From assembly GCF_014270065.1 (NCBI RefSeq), contig NZ_JACNME010000003.1, positions 62,001-126,000 on the forward strand: a stretch of 64,000 bases of DNA, given 5' to 3'. Positions 9,869-18,517 of the stretch are shown piece after piece. Position 1 is the first letter of the stretch; every line of letters begins with the position of its first letter. The stretch is from Quadrisphaera sp. RL12-1S. Lineage in GTDB: Bacteria; Actinomycetota; Actinomycetes; Actinomycetales; Quadrisphaeraceae. Under the pieces are notes generated by a model. The model made no database searches. It was given only the letters and a program-made list of their open reading frames with translations, and was not told the DNA's origin. The position numbers and the translations under genes were made by a program.

Positions 9869-10648
9869 TCAGCGGCGGCCCGGGGCGTAGCGCGCCAGCA
9901 CGCGCCGCTCCACCACCACGACGGCGCCGAGCAGCGCCACGCCCATGACCGCCAGCACGATGATCGCGGCGTAGACCGGAGCCAGCCGGTAGCTGGCCGC
10001 GGAGGTGGTGATGAGCGTCCCGAGCCCGGCGGACGAGCCGGCCGCGACGAACTCCGCGACCACCGCCCCGACCACGGACAGCGGCAGCACCACGCGCAGC
10101 GCCGTGAACAAGGCCGGCAGCGCCGAGGGCAGCCGCAGCCTCAGCAGCACCTCGGTGCGGGAGGCGCGCAGCGAGCGCAGCACCATGAGCGCGTCCGGCG
10201 GCGCGGCCCGCAGCCCCTGCAGCAGCGTGACCAGCACCGGGAAGAAGACGACGACGGCGGTGACCAGCACCTTGGGGGTCCGCCCGAAGCCGAAGGCCAC
10301 CACCAGCGCGGGGGCGAACGCCACGACCGGGGTGGTGTTGAGCACCACGGCCAGCGGCAGCACGGCGCGCGCGAGCAGCGGCACCTCGCTGAGCACCACC
10401 GCCAGCACAGCCGCCAGCACCCCGCCGAGCAGCACCCCCAGCAGCGCCGTCGACAGCGTGGTCCAGGCGTCCGCCAGGTAGGTGCCGCCGGAGCCCACCA
10501 GCTCGGCCACCACGTCGCCGGGCAGCGGCAGCAGGTAGGTCTGCCCCTGCGCCACGAGGTGGGCGGCCACGAGCTGCCACACCAGCGCGAGCAGCACCAG
10601 CGCCACCACCGCGGGTGCCCAGGTGGCGGGCCGCCACCAGCGGCTCAC
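9869..10648 (-). CDS. ABC transporter permease (SsuC/TauC-like)
   Basis: A 259-residue membrane protein of the BPD-transport inner-membrane family with about six helices. The conserved EAA-type cytoplasmic loop is seen as LRASRTEVLLRLRLPSALP, where the coupling helix touches the ATPase. The region VVAEFVAAGSSAGLGTLI is typical of SsuC/TauC/ThiX permeases. The GTG start overlaps the ATPase stop by 4 nt (GTGA at 10645-10648), so the two subunits should be made together. It belongs with the downstream NMT1-like lipoprotein. Substrate likely a small organic acid, sulfonate or pyrimidine; the sequence does not decide. Confidence 0.88.
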   Translation of the reverse strand: MSRWWRPATWAPAVVALVLLALVWQLVAAHLVAQGQTYLLPLPGDVVAELVGSGGTYLADAWTTLSTALLGVLLGGVLAAVLAVVLSEVPLLARAVLPLAVVLNTTPVVAFAPALVVAFGFGRTPKVLVTAVVVFFPVLVTLLQGLRAAPPDALMVLRSLRASRTEVLLRLRLPSALPALFTALRVVLPLSVVGAVVAEFVAAGSSAGLGTLITTSAASYRLAPVYAAIIVLAVMGVALLGAVVVVERRVLARYAPGRR

Positions 10649-11460
10649 GACGCCTCCGGCGAGCGACCGGCCGACCAGGCCGCGGCGAGCTCGCGGCGCA
10701 GCCGGTCCTCCACCGCGTGCATCGCGGGACCGCCGAGGTCGGCCCCGGCCCGCGGGCGCGGCAGACCCACGTCCACCACGTCCACCACGCGGCCGGGCGG
10801 GCCCGCCATGACCACCACCGTGTCCGACAGGACCACGGCCTCGCGCACGGAGTGCGTCACGAAGAGCACGGTGGTGCGCACGTGCTCCCACAGCGCGAGC
10901 AGCTGGCGCCGCAGCGCCTCGCGGGTGATCTCGTCGACGGCGCTGAAGGGCTCGTCCAGCAGCAGCACCCGCGGCCGCATCGCCACCGCGCGGGCCAGGG
11001 CCACGCGCTGCTGCATGCCGCCGGACAGCTCGTGCGGGTACGCCTCCAGGACCGCGCCGAGGCCCACCTCGCGCAGCACCTCCACGGCGTCGCCGCGCTC
11101 GGCGGTCTCCCCGTCGCGGCGCCGGCGCCGGTCCGCGGCGCGGTTGACGCGCCGTGGCAGCTCGACGTTGCCGCGCACGGTCAGCCACGGCAGCAGCGCG
11201 GGGGTCTGCGGCACCAGCCCGATCTCCTTGTCCGCCGCGGCGACACCGGGTGGGCGTCCGCAGACCAGCACCTCGCCGTCGTCGGGGTCCTCCAGGCCGG
11301 CGACGGCGCGCAGCAGCGTCGACTTCCCGCAGCCGCTGGGGCCGATGACGCTGGTGAAGCTGCCCTCGGGCACGTGCAGGTCGAGGCCGGCCACCGCCTG
11401 GACCACACCGCGGCCCGCGGCGCCCGGGTAGGAGCGCCGCAGGCCGCGGACGTCGATCAC
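10645..11460 (-). CDS. ABC transporter ATP-binding protein (SsuB/TauB-like)
   Basis: A 271-residue ATPase subunit. Walker A is GPSGCGKST, the Q-loop follows in GLVPQTPALLPW, the signature is LSGGMQQR, Walker B is VLLLDEPF and the switch histidine lies in FVTHSVREA. An unusual basic insertion (RAADRRRRRDGETAERGD) sits between the Q-loop and signature. The GTG at 11460 is chosen because VIDVRGL begins the first strand; it lies 19 nt after the glgP stop, so cotranscription with glgP is possible. It pairs with the adjacent permease and the downstream receptor to form an importer of the nitrate/sulfonate/taurine class. Confidence 0.88.
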   Translation of the reverse strand: MIDVRGLRRSYPGAAGRGVVQAVAGLDLHVPEGSFTSVIGPSGCGKSTLLRAVAGLEDPDDGEVLVCGRPPGVAAADKEIGLVPQTPALLPWLTVRGNVELPRRVNRAADRRRRRDGETAERGDAVEVLREVGLGAVLEAYPHELSGGMQQRVALARAVAMRPRVLLLDEPFSAVDEITREALRRQLLALWEHVRTTVLFVTHSVREAVVLSDTVVVMAGPPGRVVDVVDVGLPRPRAGADLGGPAMHAVEDRLRRELAAAWSAGRSPEAS

Positions 11461-11479
11461 GGGTGGTGCGAGCGCCGGG

Positions 11480-14044
11480 TCAGGCGCTGGTGACGAGCGC
11501 GGTCTCGGCCGGGCTCGCCTGCGCGCCGTGGCGCGGGAGCACGCGCACGGTGTAGCCGAAGGCACCCGAGCGCCGCAGCACCACGGTGCCGGAGAACAGG
11601 TGCCGGCCCTCCTCGTAGCTCTCCTCGAGCGCCAGCGCCGCGGTGGAGGTCTCCACCAGCTCGTCGTCGACGTCGACGCGCCCGTGCACCACCTGGACCT
11701 CGACGTCGGACGGCGAGAGCTGGCCGAGCGAGACGTACGCGGCCACCCGCACCTCGTCACCGACCTCCGGGGAGTCGCTGACGCCCCCGGACTCGACGTG
11801 GTCGACGCGCACGCCGCCCCAGGTCGCGCGGACGCGGCCCTTCCAGGCCGCGAGGTCGCGCGCCCCGGCGAAGTCACCGGCGGCGAGCGCTGCGCCGGAG
11901 GTGGCCGCGGGCACGTAGAGGGTGTTCACGTAGTCCTGCACCATCCGGGTGGCCTGCACCTTCGGCGCCAGGGTGCCGAGGGTGTGGCGGACCATCTCCA
12001 GCCAGCGGCCGGGCAGGCCGTCGGCGTCGCGGTCGTAGAAGCGCGGCGCCACCTGGTTCTCGATGAGGTCGTAGAGCGCCGCGGCCTCCAGGTCGTCGCG
12101 GCGGTCGGGGTCCTCGACGCCGTCGGCGGTGGGGATCGCCCAGCCGTTCTCGCCGTCGAACCACTCGTCCCACCAGCCGTCGAGGATCGACAGGTTGAGA
12201 CCGCCGTTGAGGGCGGCCTTCATGCCGGAGGTCCCGCAGGCCTCGAGGGGGCGCAGCGGGTTGTTGAGCCAGACGTCCACGCCCGGGTACATGGTCTGCG
12301 CCATGCGGATGTCGTAGTTGGGCAGGACGACGATGCGGTGCCGCACGCCGGCGTCGTCGGCGAACTGGACCATGCGCTGCAGGAGCCGCTTGCCGGAGTC
12401 GTCGGCGGGGTGGCTCTTGCCGGCGATGACCAGCTGGACCGGGCGGGTCGGGTGCGTGAGCAGCGCCGTGAGGCGCTCCGGGTCGCGCAGCATGAGCGTG
12501 AGGCGCTTGTACGTGGGCACGCGCCGCGCGAAGCCGATGGTCAGCACCTCGGGGTCGAGCACGTCGCCGACCCAGCTGAGCTCGGCCGGGGACGCACCGC
12601 GGCGCAGCCAGGAGGAGCGCACGCGGCGGCGGGCGTCGGCCACGAGCTGCGCGCGCAGCTCGCCGCGCAGCGACCACAGGGCCGCGCCGTCCAGGGAGGC
12701 GGCGCCGCCGGACTGGTTCGAGGCGTCCTCCCCGCCGCCGGAGGCGGCCAGCAGCTCCACGACCTTGCGGTCCACCCAGGTCGGCGCGTGCACGCCGTTG
12801 GTGATGGACGTGATCGGGGTCTCGTCGGCGTCGAAGCCCGGCCAGAGGCCGGAGAACATGCCGCGGGAGACCTCGCCGTGCAGGGCGGACACGCCGTTGG
12901 CCCGCTGGGCCAGGCGGAAGCCCATGACGGCCATGTTGAACACCGATGGGTCCCCGCCGGCGTAGTCCTCGGCGCCGAGGGCGAGCACGCGGTCGAGCGG
13001 GACGTCGCCGAGGAAGCCGGAGCCCCCCAGGTGCTCGGACACCGCGTCGCGCCCGAACCTGTCGATGCCCGCGGGCACGGGGGTGTGGGTGGTGAACACG
13101 GTGGCGGCGCGGACGGCCTCGACCGCCTCGTCGAAGGTGAGGCCCTGGGCCGTGAGCTCGCGGATGCGCTCCACGCCGAGGAACCCGGCGTGCCCCTCGT
13201 TGGTGTGGTAGATCGCCGGCTCCGGGGCGCCGGACAGCCTCGACCAGAGGCGCAGGGCGCGCACGCCCCCGGCACCGAGCAGCAGCTCCTGCTGCAGGCG
13301 GTGGTCGCCGCCGCCGCCGTAGAGGCGGTCGGTGACGTTCGCGGCGGCCTCGTCGTTGCCGGTGACGTCCGAGTCGAGCAGGAGCAGCGGGACGCGGCCG
13401 ACGTCGGCCTTCCACACGTGCGCCAGCAGGGTGCGGCCGTGCGGGAGGGGCAGGGAGATGACGGCGGGCGTGCCGTCCTCCTCGCGCAGCTGCGTCAGGG
13501 GCAGCCCGTCGGGGTCGGAGACGGGGTAGGTCTCGGTCTGCCAGCCGTCCCGCGTGAAGGCCTGCTTGAAGTAGCCGGCCTTGTAGAGCAGCCCCACGCC
13601 GACGATCGGGACGCCGAGGTCGGAGGCGGCCTTGAGGTGGTCACCGGCGAGGATGCCGAGCCCGCCGGAGTACTGGGGCAGCACCGAGGTGATGCCGAAC
13701 TCCGGGGAGAAGTAGGCGATGGCGGCAGGTCCGCCCTGGGGGGCGACCTCCTGCTGGTACCAGCGCTCGCCCGTGAGGTAGGCCCGCAGGTCCTGCGCGG
13801 CGGCCTCCACGGCAGCCACCACGGAGCGGTCGGCGGCGAGCTCGGCCAGGCGCTCGGGCGACAGCGCTCCGAGCAGCGCGACGGGGTCGTGGCGCAGGGA
13901 CTCCCACGTCTGCGGGTCCAGGCTCGCGAAGAGGTCCTGCGTCGGGGGGTGCCAGGACCAGCGCAGGTTGGTGGCCAGCTCCCCCAGGGGCGCCAGCGCC
14001 TCCGGCAGGGCGGTGCGGACGGTGAACCGTCGGATCGCTCTCAC
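11480..14044 (-). CDS. glgP: alpha-glucan (glycogen) phosphorylase
   Basis: An 854-residue GT35 phosphorylase that releases glucose-1-phosphate from alpha-1,4 glucan ends. The N-terminus (RFTVRTALPEALAPLGELATNLRWSW) is the DUF3417 module typical of the short actinobacterial/thermophile type. Further motifs are AYFSPEFGI, QYSGGLGILAGDHLKAASD, YHTNEGHAGF, FTTHTPVPAGIDRF, and the PLP-lysine region CGTSGMKAALNG. A C-terminal extension of roughly 150 residues after the PLP domain is predicted beta-rich. The start is a GTG (MRAIRRFTV). It is divergent from glgE with a 162-bp gap, placing glucan breakdown and synthesis on opposite sides of one regulatory region. Confidence 0.95.
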   Translation of the reverse strand: MRAIRRFTVRTALPEALAPLGELATNLRWSWHPPTQDLFASLDPQTWESLRHDPVALLGALSPERLAELAADRSVVAAVEAAAQDLRAYLTGERWYQQEVAPQGGPAAIAYFSPEFGITSVLPQYSGGLGILAGDHLKAASDLGVPIVGVGLLYKAGYFKQAFTRDGWQTETYPVSDPDGLPLTQLREEDGTPAVISLPLPHGRTLLAHVWKADVGRVPLLLLDSDVTGNDEAAANVTDRLYGGGGDHRLQQELLLGAGGVRALRLWSRLSGAPEPAIYHTNEGHAGFLGVERIRELTAQGLTFDEAVEAVRAATVFTTHTPVPAGIDRFGRDAVSEHLGGSGFLGDVPLDRVLALGAEDYAGGDPSVFNMAVMGFRLAQRANGVSALHGEVSRGMFSGLWPGFDADETPITSITNGVHAPTWVDRKVVELLAASGGGEDASNQSGGAASLDGAALWSLRGELRAQLVADARRRVRSSWLRRGASPAELSWVGDVLDPEVLTIGFARRVPTYKRLTLMLRDPERLTALLTHPTRPVQLVIAGKSHPADDSGKRLLQRMVQFADDAGVRHRIVVLPNYDIRMAQTMYPGVDVWLNNPLRPLEACGTSGMKAALNGGLNLSILDGWWDEWFDGENGWAIPTADGVEDPDRRDDLEAAALYDLIENQVAPRFYDRDADGLPGRWLEMVRHTLGTLAPKVQATRMVQDYVNTLYVPAATSGAALAAGDFAGARDLAAWKGRVRATWGGVRVDHVESGGVSDSPEVGDEVRVAAYVSLGQLSPSDVEVQVVHGRVDVDDELVETSTAALALEESYEEGRHLFSGTVVLRRSGAFGYTVRVLPRHGAQASPAETALVTSA

Positions 14045-14206
14045 AGCCGCCGAACCTATGCCAGCGCGGGCGGGGTCTGCGAGGGGTGATCAGGCGGGGT
14101 CCCGGTCGGTGCCCCCCGAGGGGGGGAGCGCATCGGCCCGGGCGGACCCGCGGGCGCCCGGGATCTCGGGTGTCGGTGGGCTGGGCGCCTCGATAGGTTC
14201 GCCGTC
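14045..14206. promoter_or_regulatory. divergent glgP/glgE intergenic region
   Basis: A 162-bp gap between the GTG of glgP (minus) and the GTG of glgE (plus), which must hold both promoters. A GATAGGTT stretch at about 14191-14198 is a possible -10 for glgE, which would give a very short leader. A CCCCCCGAGGGGGG palindrome occurs near 14113-14126. No sigma-factor box is clear. Confidence 0.35.
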
Positions 14207-16339
14207 GTGACCGCTGAGTCCTCCGTCGACGCCCCGGCCGACACCGCGGCGCGCCCGCAGCCGCCCCGGGAGCCGCTCATCGGCCCCTCCCCCAGCGGGC
14301 TCGGGCGCATCCCCGTCATCGACACCAGCCCGTCGGTCGACGGCGGCCGGTGGGCCGCCAAGGCGGTGGCGGGCGAGGCGGTGCCGGTGCGCGCCACGGT
14401 CTTCCGCGAGGGCCACGACGCCGTGAGCGCCTCCGCGGTGCTCGCCCGGCCCGACGGCTCGGTCCGCACCCGGGCCACCATGACCCCGCTCGCCCCGGGC
14501 ACGGACCGCTGGGAGGCGTGGGTGGTCCCCGACGCCCCCGGCGACTGGACGTTCTGGGTGGAGGGCTGGAGCGACCCGTACGGCACCTGGGACCACGACG
14601 CCACCATCAAGGTGCGCGCCGGGGTGGACGTCGAGCTCATGCTCGTCGAGGGCGCGATCCTCCTGGAGCGGGCCGCCGCCCGCGACGGGCTGCCCGAGCA
14701 CGTGGTGCACACGCTGCACGGCGCGGCCTGGGCGCTGCGCGACACCGGCCGCCCGGCGGAGGTCCGCCTGGCCGCCGGCACCGCCGAGGAGGTCAAGGCG
14801 GTGCTCGCCGAGCACCCCCTGCGCGACATGGTCTCCCCCGGCCCCGTGATGCAGCTGCGCGTGGAGCGCGAGCGCGCCCTGGTGGGTGCCTGGTACGAGG
14901 TCTTCCCCCGCTCCGAGGGCGCCTGGCGCGACGAGGACGGCGCATGGCGCAGCGGCACGCTGCGCACCGCGACCACCGCCGTCGACAGGGCCAAGTCGAT
15001 GGGCTTCGACGTCATCTACCTCACGCCGATCCACCCGATCGGCACCACCAACCGCAAGGGCCGCAACAACACCCTGGTCGCCGAGCCGGGAGACCCGGGC
15101 TCGCCGTACGGCATCGGCTCCGAGGCCGGCGGTCACGACGCGATCCACCCCGACCTGGGCACCTTCGACGACTTCGACCACTTCGTGCGGTACGCGAACG
15201 ACCGCGGCCTGGAGGTGGCGCTCGACATCGCGCTGCAGGCCTCCCCCGACCACCCGTGGGTGCGCGAGCACCCGGAGTGGTTCACGCGCCGCTCCGACGG
15301 CTCCATCGCCTACGCCGAGAACCCGCCCAAGAAGTACCAGGACATCTACCCGGTCAACTTCGACGACGACCCCGAGGGCATCTACGCCGAGGTCCTGCGG
15401 GTCGTGCTGCTGTGGGTCGAGCACGGCGTGAAGCTCTTCCGGGTCGACAACCCCCACACCAAGTCCGTGGTGTTCTGGGAGTGGCTCATCGCGAAGGTCC
15501 GCGAGGTGGACCCTGACGTGCTGTTCCTGTCCGAGGCCTTCACCAAGCCGGCCATGATGCGCGCTCTGGCCAAGGTGGGCTTCGCCCAGAGCTACACCTA
15601 CTACGCGTGGCGCAACACCCGCGCCCAGCTCACCGACTACCTGCTCGAGCTCACCACCGGCGGCGACGAGCCCGGTGACGGCGACGCCGCCCACGGCGGC
15701 ACCGCCGACTACCTGCGGCCCAGCTTCTGGCCCACCACGCACGACATCCTCACGCCGTACATGCAGTACGGCGGCCCGGCCGCCCACGCGCTGCGCGCCG
15801 TCATCGCCGCCACCGCCGTGCCCACGTACGGCATCTACTCCGGCTACGAGCTGGTGGAGAACGTGGCGCGCCCCGGCGCCGAGGAGCACAACGACAACGA
15901 GAAGTACGAGTACAAGCAGCGCGACTGGGACGGCGCCGCGGCGTCCGGCCGCTCGCTGGCGCCCCTGCTGGCCAAGCTGAACTACGCCCGGCACCACCAC
16001 CCCGCCCTGCAGCGGCTGCGCGGCCTGTCCTTCCACACCGCCGACGACGACGACGTGCTCGTCTACTCGCGCCGCGTGCCGGCGGAGCAGTCGCCCACCG
16101 GCGCGGAGGACGTGGTCCTCGTCGTCGTCAACCTCGACCCGCACTCCACCCGCGAGACGACCGTCCACCTCGACATGGCCGCCCTCGGGCTGGCGTCCTG
16201 GGACCCGTTCACCGCCCGCGACCTGGTCAGCGGCGACTCGTGGACGTGGTGGGAGAACACCTACGTCAAGCTGGGCCCCGACACCTCGCCGTTCCACGTC
16301 GTGTCGGTGACCCGCGTCGCCGAGGGCGGCGCTGCGTGA
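14207..16339 (+). CDS. glgE: alpha-1,4-glucan:maltose-1-phosphate maltosyltransferase GlgE
   Basis: A 710-residue GH13 enzyme that extends alpha-1,4 glucan chains with maltosyl units from maltose-1-phosphate. The order of domains matches the family: an N-terminal beta domain (residues about 30-150), a helical S domain, then the barrel beginning WYEVFPRS. The catalytic residues are D414 (LFRVDNPHTK), E443 (LFLSEAFTKP) and D513 (TTHDILTPY). TPIHPIGTTNRKG and PKKYQDIYPVNF are GlgE-specific. The start is a GTG; the stop overlaps the GTG of mak in a GTGA junction, so donor-making and donor-using enzymes are translationally coupled. Identity is firm. Confidence 0.97.
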   Translation: MTAESSVDAPADTAARPQPPREPLIGPSPSGLGRIPVIDTSPSVDGGRWAAKAVAGEAVPVRATVFREGHDAVSASAVLARPDGSVRTRATMTPLAPGTDRWEAWVVPDAPGDWTFWVEGWSDPYGTWDHDATIKVRAGVDVELMLVEGAILLERAAARDGLPEHVVHTLHGAAWALRDTGRPAEVRLAAGTAEEVKAVLAEHPLRDMVSPGPVMQLRVERERALVGAWYEVFPRSEGAWRDEDGAWRSGTLRTATTAVDRAKSMGFDVIYLTPIHPIGTTNRKGRNNTLVAEPGDPGSPYGIGSEAGGHDAIHPDLGTFDDFDHFVRYANDRGLEVALDIALQASPDHPWVREHPEWFTRRSDGSIAYAENPPKKYQDIYPVNFDDDPEGIYAEVLRVVLLWVEHGVKLFRVDNPHTKSVVFWEWLIAKVREVDPDVLFLSEAFTKPAMMRALAKVGFAQSYTYYAWRNTRAQLTDYLLELTTGGDEPGDGDAAHGGTADYLRPSFWPTTHDILTPYMQYGGPAAHALRAVIAATAVPTYGIYSGYELVENVARPGAEEHNDNEKYEYKQRDWDGAAASGRSLAPLLAKLNYARHHHPALQRLRGLSFHTADDDDVLVYSRRVPAEQSPTGAEDVVLVVVNLDPHSTRETTVHLDMAALGLASWDPFTARDLVSGDSWTWWENTYVKLGPDTSPFHVVSVTRVAEGGAA

Positions 16340-17841
16340 GCACCCCCGCCGCACCGACCACGGGGACGCACCTGCACGACCTGCTCGGTCCGTGGGTGCC
16401 CCACCAGCGGTGGTACCCCGCCAAGGGGCGGGAGGCGCGCGCCGAGGTGGTGGGCCGCATCCTCCTGCCCTGGGCCGACCCCGAGGACGTGCGCGTGCTC
16501 GTGCACGTGGTCCGCGTCACGACCGCCGCGGGCGGCCCGCCCGGCAGCTCCGGGCACGTCGACCTGGTGCAGGTGCCGCTGGTCCACCGGCGCGCCCCCC
16601 GCCCGGGGGCCGACGCCGCCGCCGCCCTGCTCGGCGTGCTCACCGACCCCGAGGGCATCGGCTGGTACGTCTACGACGGCCCGCACGACCCGGCCTACGT
16701 CGAGGCGCTCCTGGCGCTGCTGTCCGGCCAGATCCGCGGGGTGGCGCTGGACGCCTCCGGGGAGCAGGCAGCCCACGCCGGCACCGCGGTGGGCCACCAC
16801 CCCGCCGGTGCGGTCCCCCCGGAGCCGGGCAGCCCTGCCCGCGTGCTGCGCGGGGAGCAGTCCAACACCTCGATCATCGTCGAGCCCGAGGACGGCTCCG
16901 CCCCCGTCATCGTCAAGGTCTTCCGCACCCTGCACCCCGGCCGCAACCCCGACGTGGAGGTGCAGGCCTCGCTGGCTCCGGCCGGCGTCTCCGCGGTCCC
17001 GGCGCTGGCCGGCTGGGTGGAGGGCACCTGGCCGGTCTCCCCCGACGCCTCCGCCCCGCTGGTCTCCGGCGACCTCGCCGTGGCCTCGGAGTTCCTCGTG
17101 GGCGCGCAGGACGCCTGGCGCGAGGCCACCGCCGCCGTCGTGGGCGGCACCGACTTCTCCGGGCGCGCCCGCGCCCTGGGCGCCGCCACCGCGCAGGTGC
17201 ACGCCGCCCTGGCCGAGCAGCTTCCCAGCCGGCCCGCCGCCGACGACGACGCCCACCGCCTGGCCGAGGGCTGGCGCCAGCGCCTGGAGTGGGCGCTCGC
17301 GGAGGCGGACGTGCTGGCCGAGCGGGCGCCCGCGCTGCGCGAGCGGGTGGGCGCGGCGGGCTCGCTGGACGCCGCGGCGCTCGGCGTGCTGCAGCGCGTC
17401 CACGGCGACTACCACCTGGGCCAGGTGCTGGACGTGCCCGGGCGCGGGTGGGTGCTGCTCGACTTCGAGGGCGAGCCGCTGCGGCCCCTGGCCGAGCGCA
17501 CCCTGCCCGACCTCGCCCTGCGCGACGTCGCGGGCATGCTGCGGTCCTTCGACTACGCCGCGCGCCAGACCACCGTGGGACTGGCCGAGGGCCCCGAGGC
17601 GGACACCGCGCGCGCAGCGGCCGGGCGGTGGGCCGATGCCGCACGGGCGGCGTTCTGCGAGGGCTACGCCTCGGTGACCGGCGCCGACCCGCGCGGCGCG
17701 GCCGCGCTGCTGGACGCCCTCGAGCTGGACAAGGCCCTCTACGAGGTGGTCTACGAGGTGCGCAACCGCCCCTCGTGGGTGGCCGTGCCGCTGGCCGCCG
17801 TCGACAGGCTGCTCGCCGGTCCGGTTCCCGCAGACGGGTGA
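16336..17841 (+). CDS. mak: maltokinase
   Basis: A 501-residue kinase that makes maltose-1-phosphate from maltose and ATP, the donor for GlgE. The N-terminal cap contains VPHQRWYPAKGR, a maltokinase hallmark. The kinase part has RGEQSNTSIIVE with a lysine in VIVKVFR, the catalytic loop HGDYHLGQVL and the metal-binding LLDFEGEPLRPL. The C-terminus (ALYEVVYEVRNRPSWVAVPL) is also characteristic. Translation starts at the GTG sharing four bases with the glgE stop. In many actinobacteria this protein is fused to or next to treS; here treS is absent, so maltose must come from elsewhere in the genome. Confidence 0.93.
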   Translation: MSTPAAPTTGTHLHDLLGPWVPHQRWYPAKGREARAEVVGRILLPWADPEDVRVLVHVVRVTTAAGGPPGSSGHVDLVQVPLVHRRAPRPGADAAAALLGVLTDPEGIGWYVYDGPHDPAYVEALLALLSGQIRGVALDASGEQAAHAGTAVGHHPAGAVPPEPGSPARVLRGEQSNTSIIVEPEDGSAPVIVKVFRTLHPGRNPDVEVQASLAPAGVSAVPALAGWVEGTWPVSPDASAPLVSGDLAVASEFLVGAQDAWREATAAVVGGTDFSGRARALGAATAQVHAALAEQLPSRPAADDDAHRLAEGWRQRLEWALAEADVLAERAPALRERVGAAGSLDAAALGVLQRVHGDYHLGQVLDVPGRGWVLLDFEGEPLRPLAERTLPDLALRDVAGMLRSFDYAARQTTVGLAEGPEADTARAAAGRWADAARAAFCEGYASVTGADPRGAAALLDALELDKALYEVVYEVRNRPSWVAVPLAAVDRLLAGPVPADG

Positions 17842-17946
17842 CCCCGGCGGTCCCCCGGGCCGCCAGCCAGTCTCCTGCGGGGGTCCCTCCGAACCACCAC
17901 CGGGAGCGGCGCACGCCGCTCGCCGGACCCGTGGAGGGAGTCACCC

Positions 17947-18381
17947 GTGTCGCAGATCACCAGCACGAGCGGCCGAGGCCTGAACCGCCTGGTCGCCCTC
18001 GTCTTCGGAGCGGTCTACCTGCTGGTCGGCGTCGTCGGCTTCGCGCTGACGGGCTTCAGCGGCTTCGCCGACCCGATGGGCGGCCGCACGCTGGTCGTGT
18101 TCGAGGTCAACCCGCTGCACAACGTCGTCCACGTCGCGATCGGCGTCGCCCTGCTGCTGGCGTCGCGCCGGCTGGCGGCCGCCCGCGCCACCAACGGGAC
18201 GATCGGCGCCGTCTACCTGCTGGTGGGCGTGCTGGGGCTGTTCATCGCCTCGCCGACCAGCCACCTGAACCTGCTGGCCCTCAACGACGCCGACAACGTC
18301 CTCCACCTGGCCAGCGCTCTGCTGCTGCTGGGCGTCGCGCTCGGCGCCGACCGCCGCGCGCGGGTGGTCAGCGCGGCGTGA
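17947..18381 (+). CDS. DUF4383 family membrane protein
   Basis: A 144-residue protein with four predicted membrane helices, matching DUF4383: an N-terminal LNRLVALVFGAVYLLVGVVGF helix, the loop motif FEVNPLHNVVHVAIGVALL with histidines at the membrane edge, and the later DNVLHLASALLLL. The function of the family is not known. GTG at 17947 follows a strong GGAGGGA ribosome site. It lies between mak and glgB on the same strand; a hairpin after it could separate it from glgB. The link to glucan metabolism is by position only. Confidence 0.8.
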   Translation: MSQITSTSGRGLNRLVALVFGAVYLLVGVVGFALTGFSGFADPMGGRTLVVFEVNPLHNVVHVAIGVALLLASRRLAAARATNGTIGAVYLLVGVLGLFIASPTSHLNLLALNDADNVLHLASALLLLGVALGADRRARVVSAA

Positions 18382-18387
18382 GGCAGC

Positions 18388-18407
18388 GCCCGGGCACACG
18401 CCCGGGC
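18388..18407 (+). terminator. GC-rich hairpin after the DUF4383 gene
   Basis: An 8-bp self-complementary arm (GCCCGGGC) repeated around an ACAC loop, 6 nt after the stop codon. No U-tract follows, which is usual in this GC range; it is followed by further GC-rich dyads to about 18460. It may end the glgE-mak-DUF4383 transcript before glgB. Confidence 0.5.
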
Positions 18408-18517
18408 CCCGCCCGCTCGGCCGCGGCCGGCCGCCCCCCGGCGGCCGCCGCGGCCGCTGCGCGTGCTCGGCGGCGGCCCCGTAGCAGCGATGGTGACCTC
18501 GTGCCAGGGTGAGGGTC

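Noticed and set aside
11461-11480. TPP riboswitch before the importer ATPase
   Set aside because: Only 19 nt lie before the GTG and no CTGAGA thi-box is seen.
14090-16354. A 754-codon open frame on minus, antisense to glgE
   Set aside because: GC-rich third positions open antisense frames; the product is Val/Gly/Arg-rich with no motif, and glgE is certain on plus.
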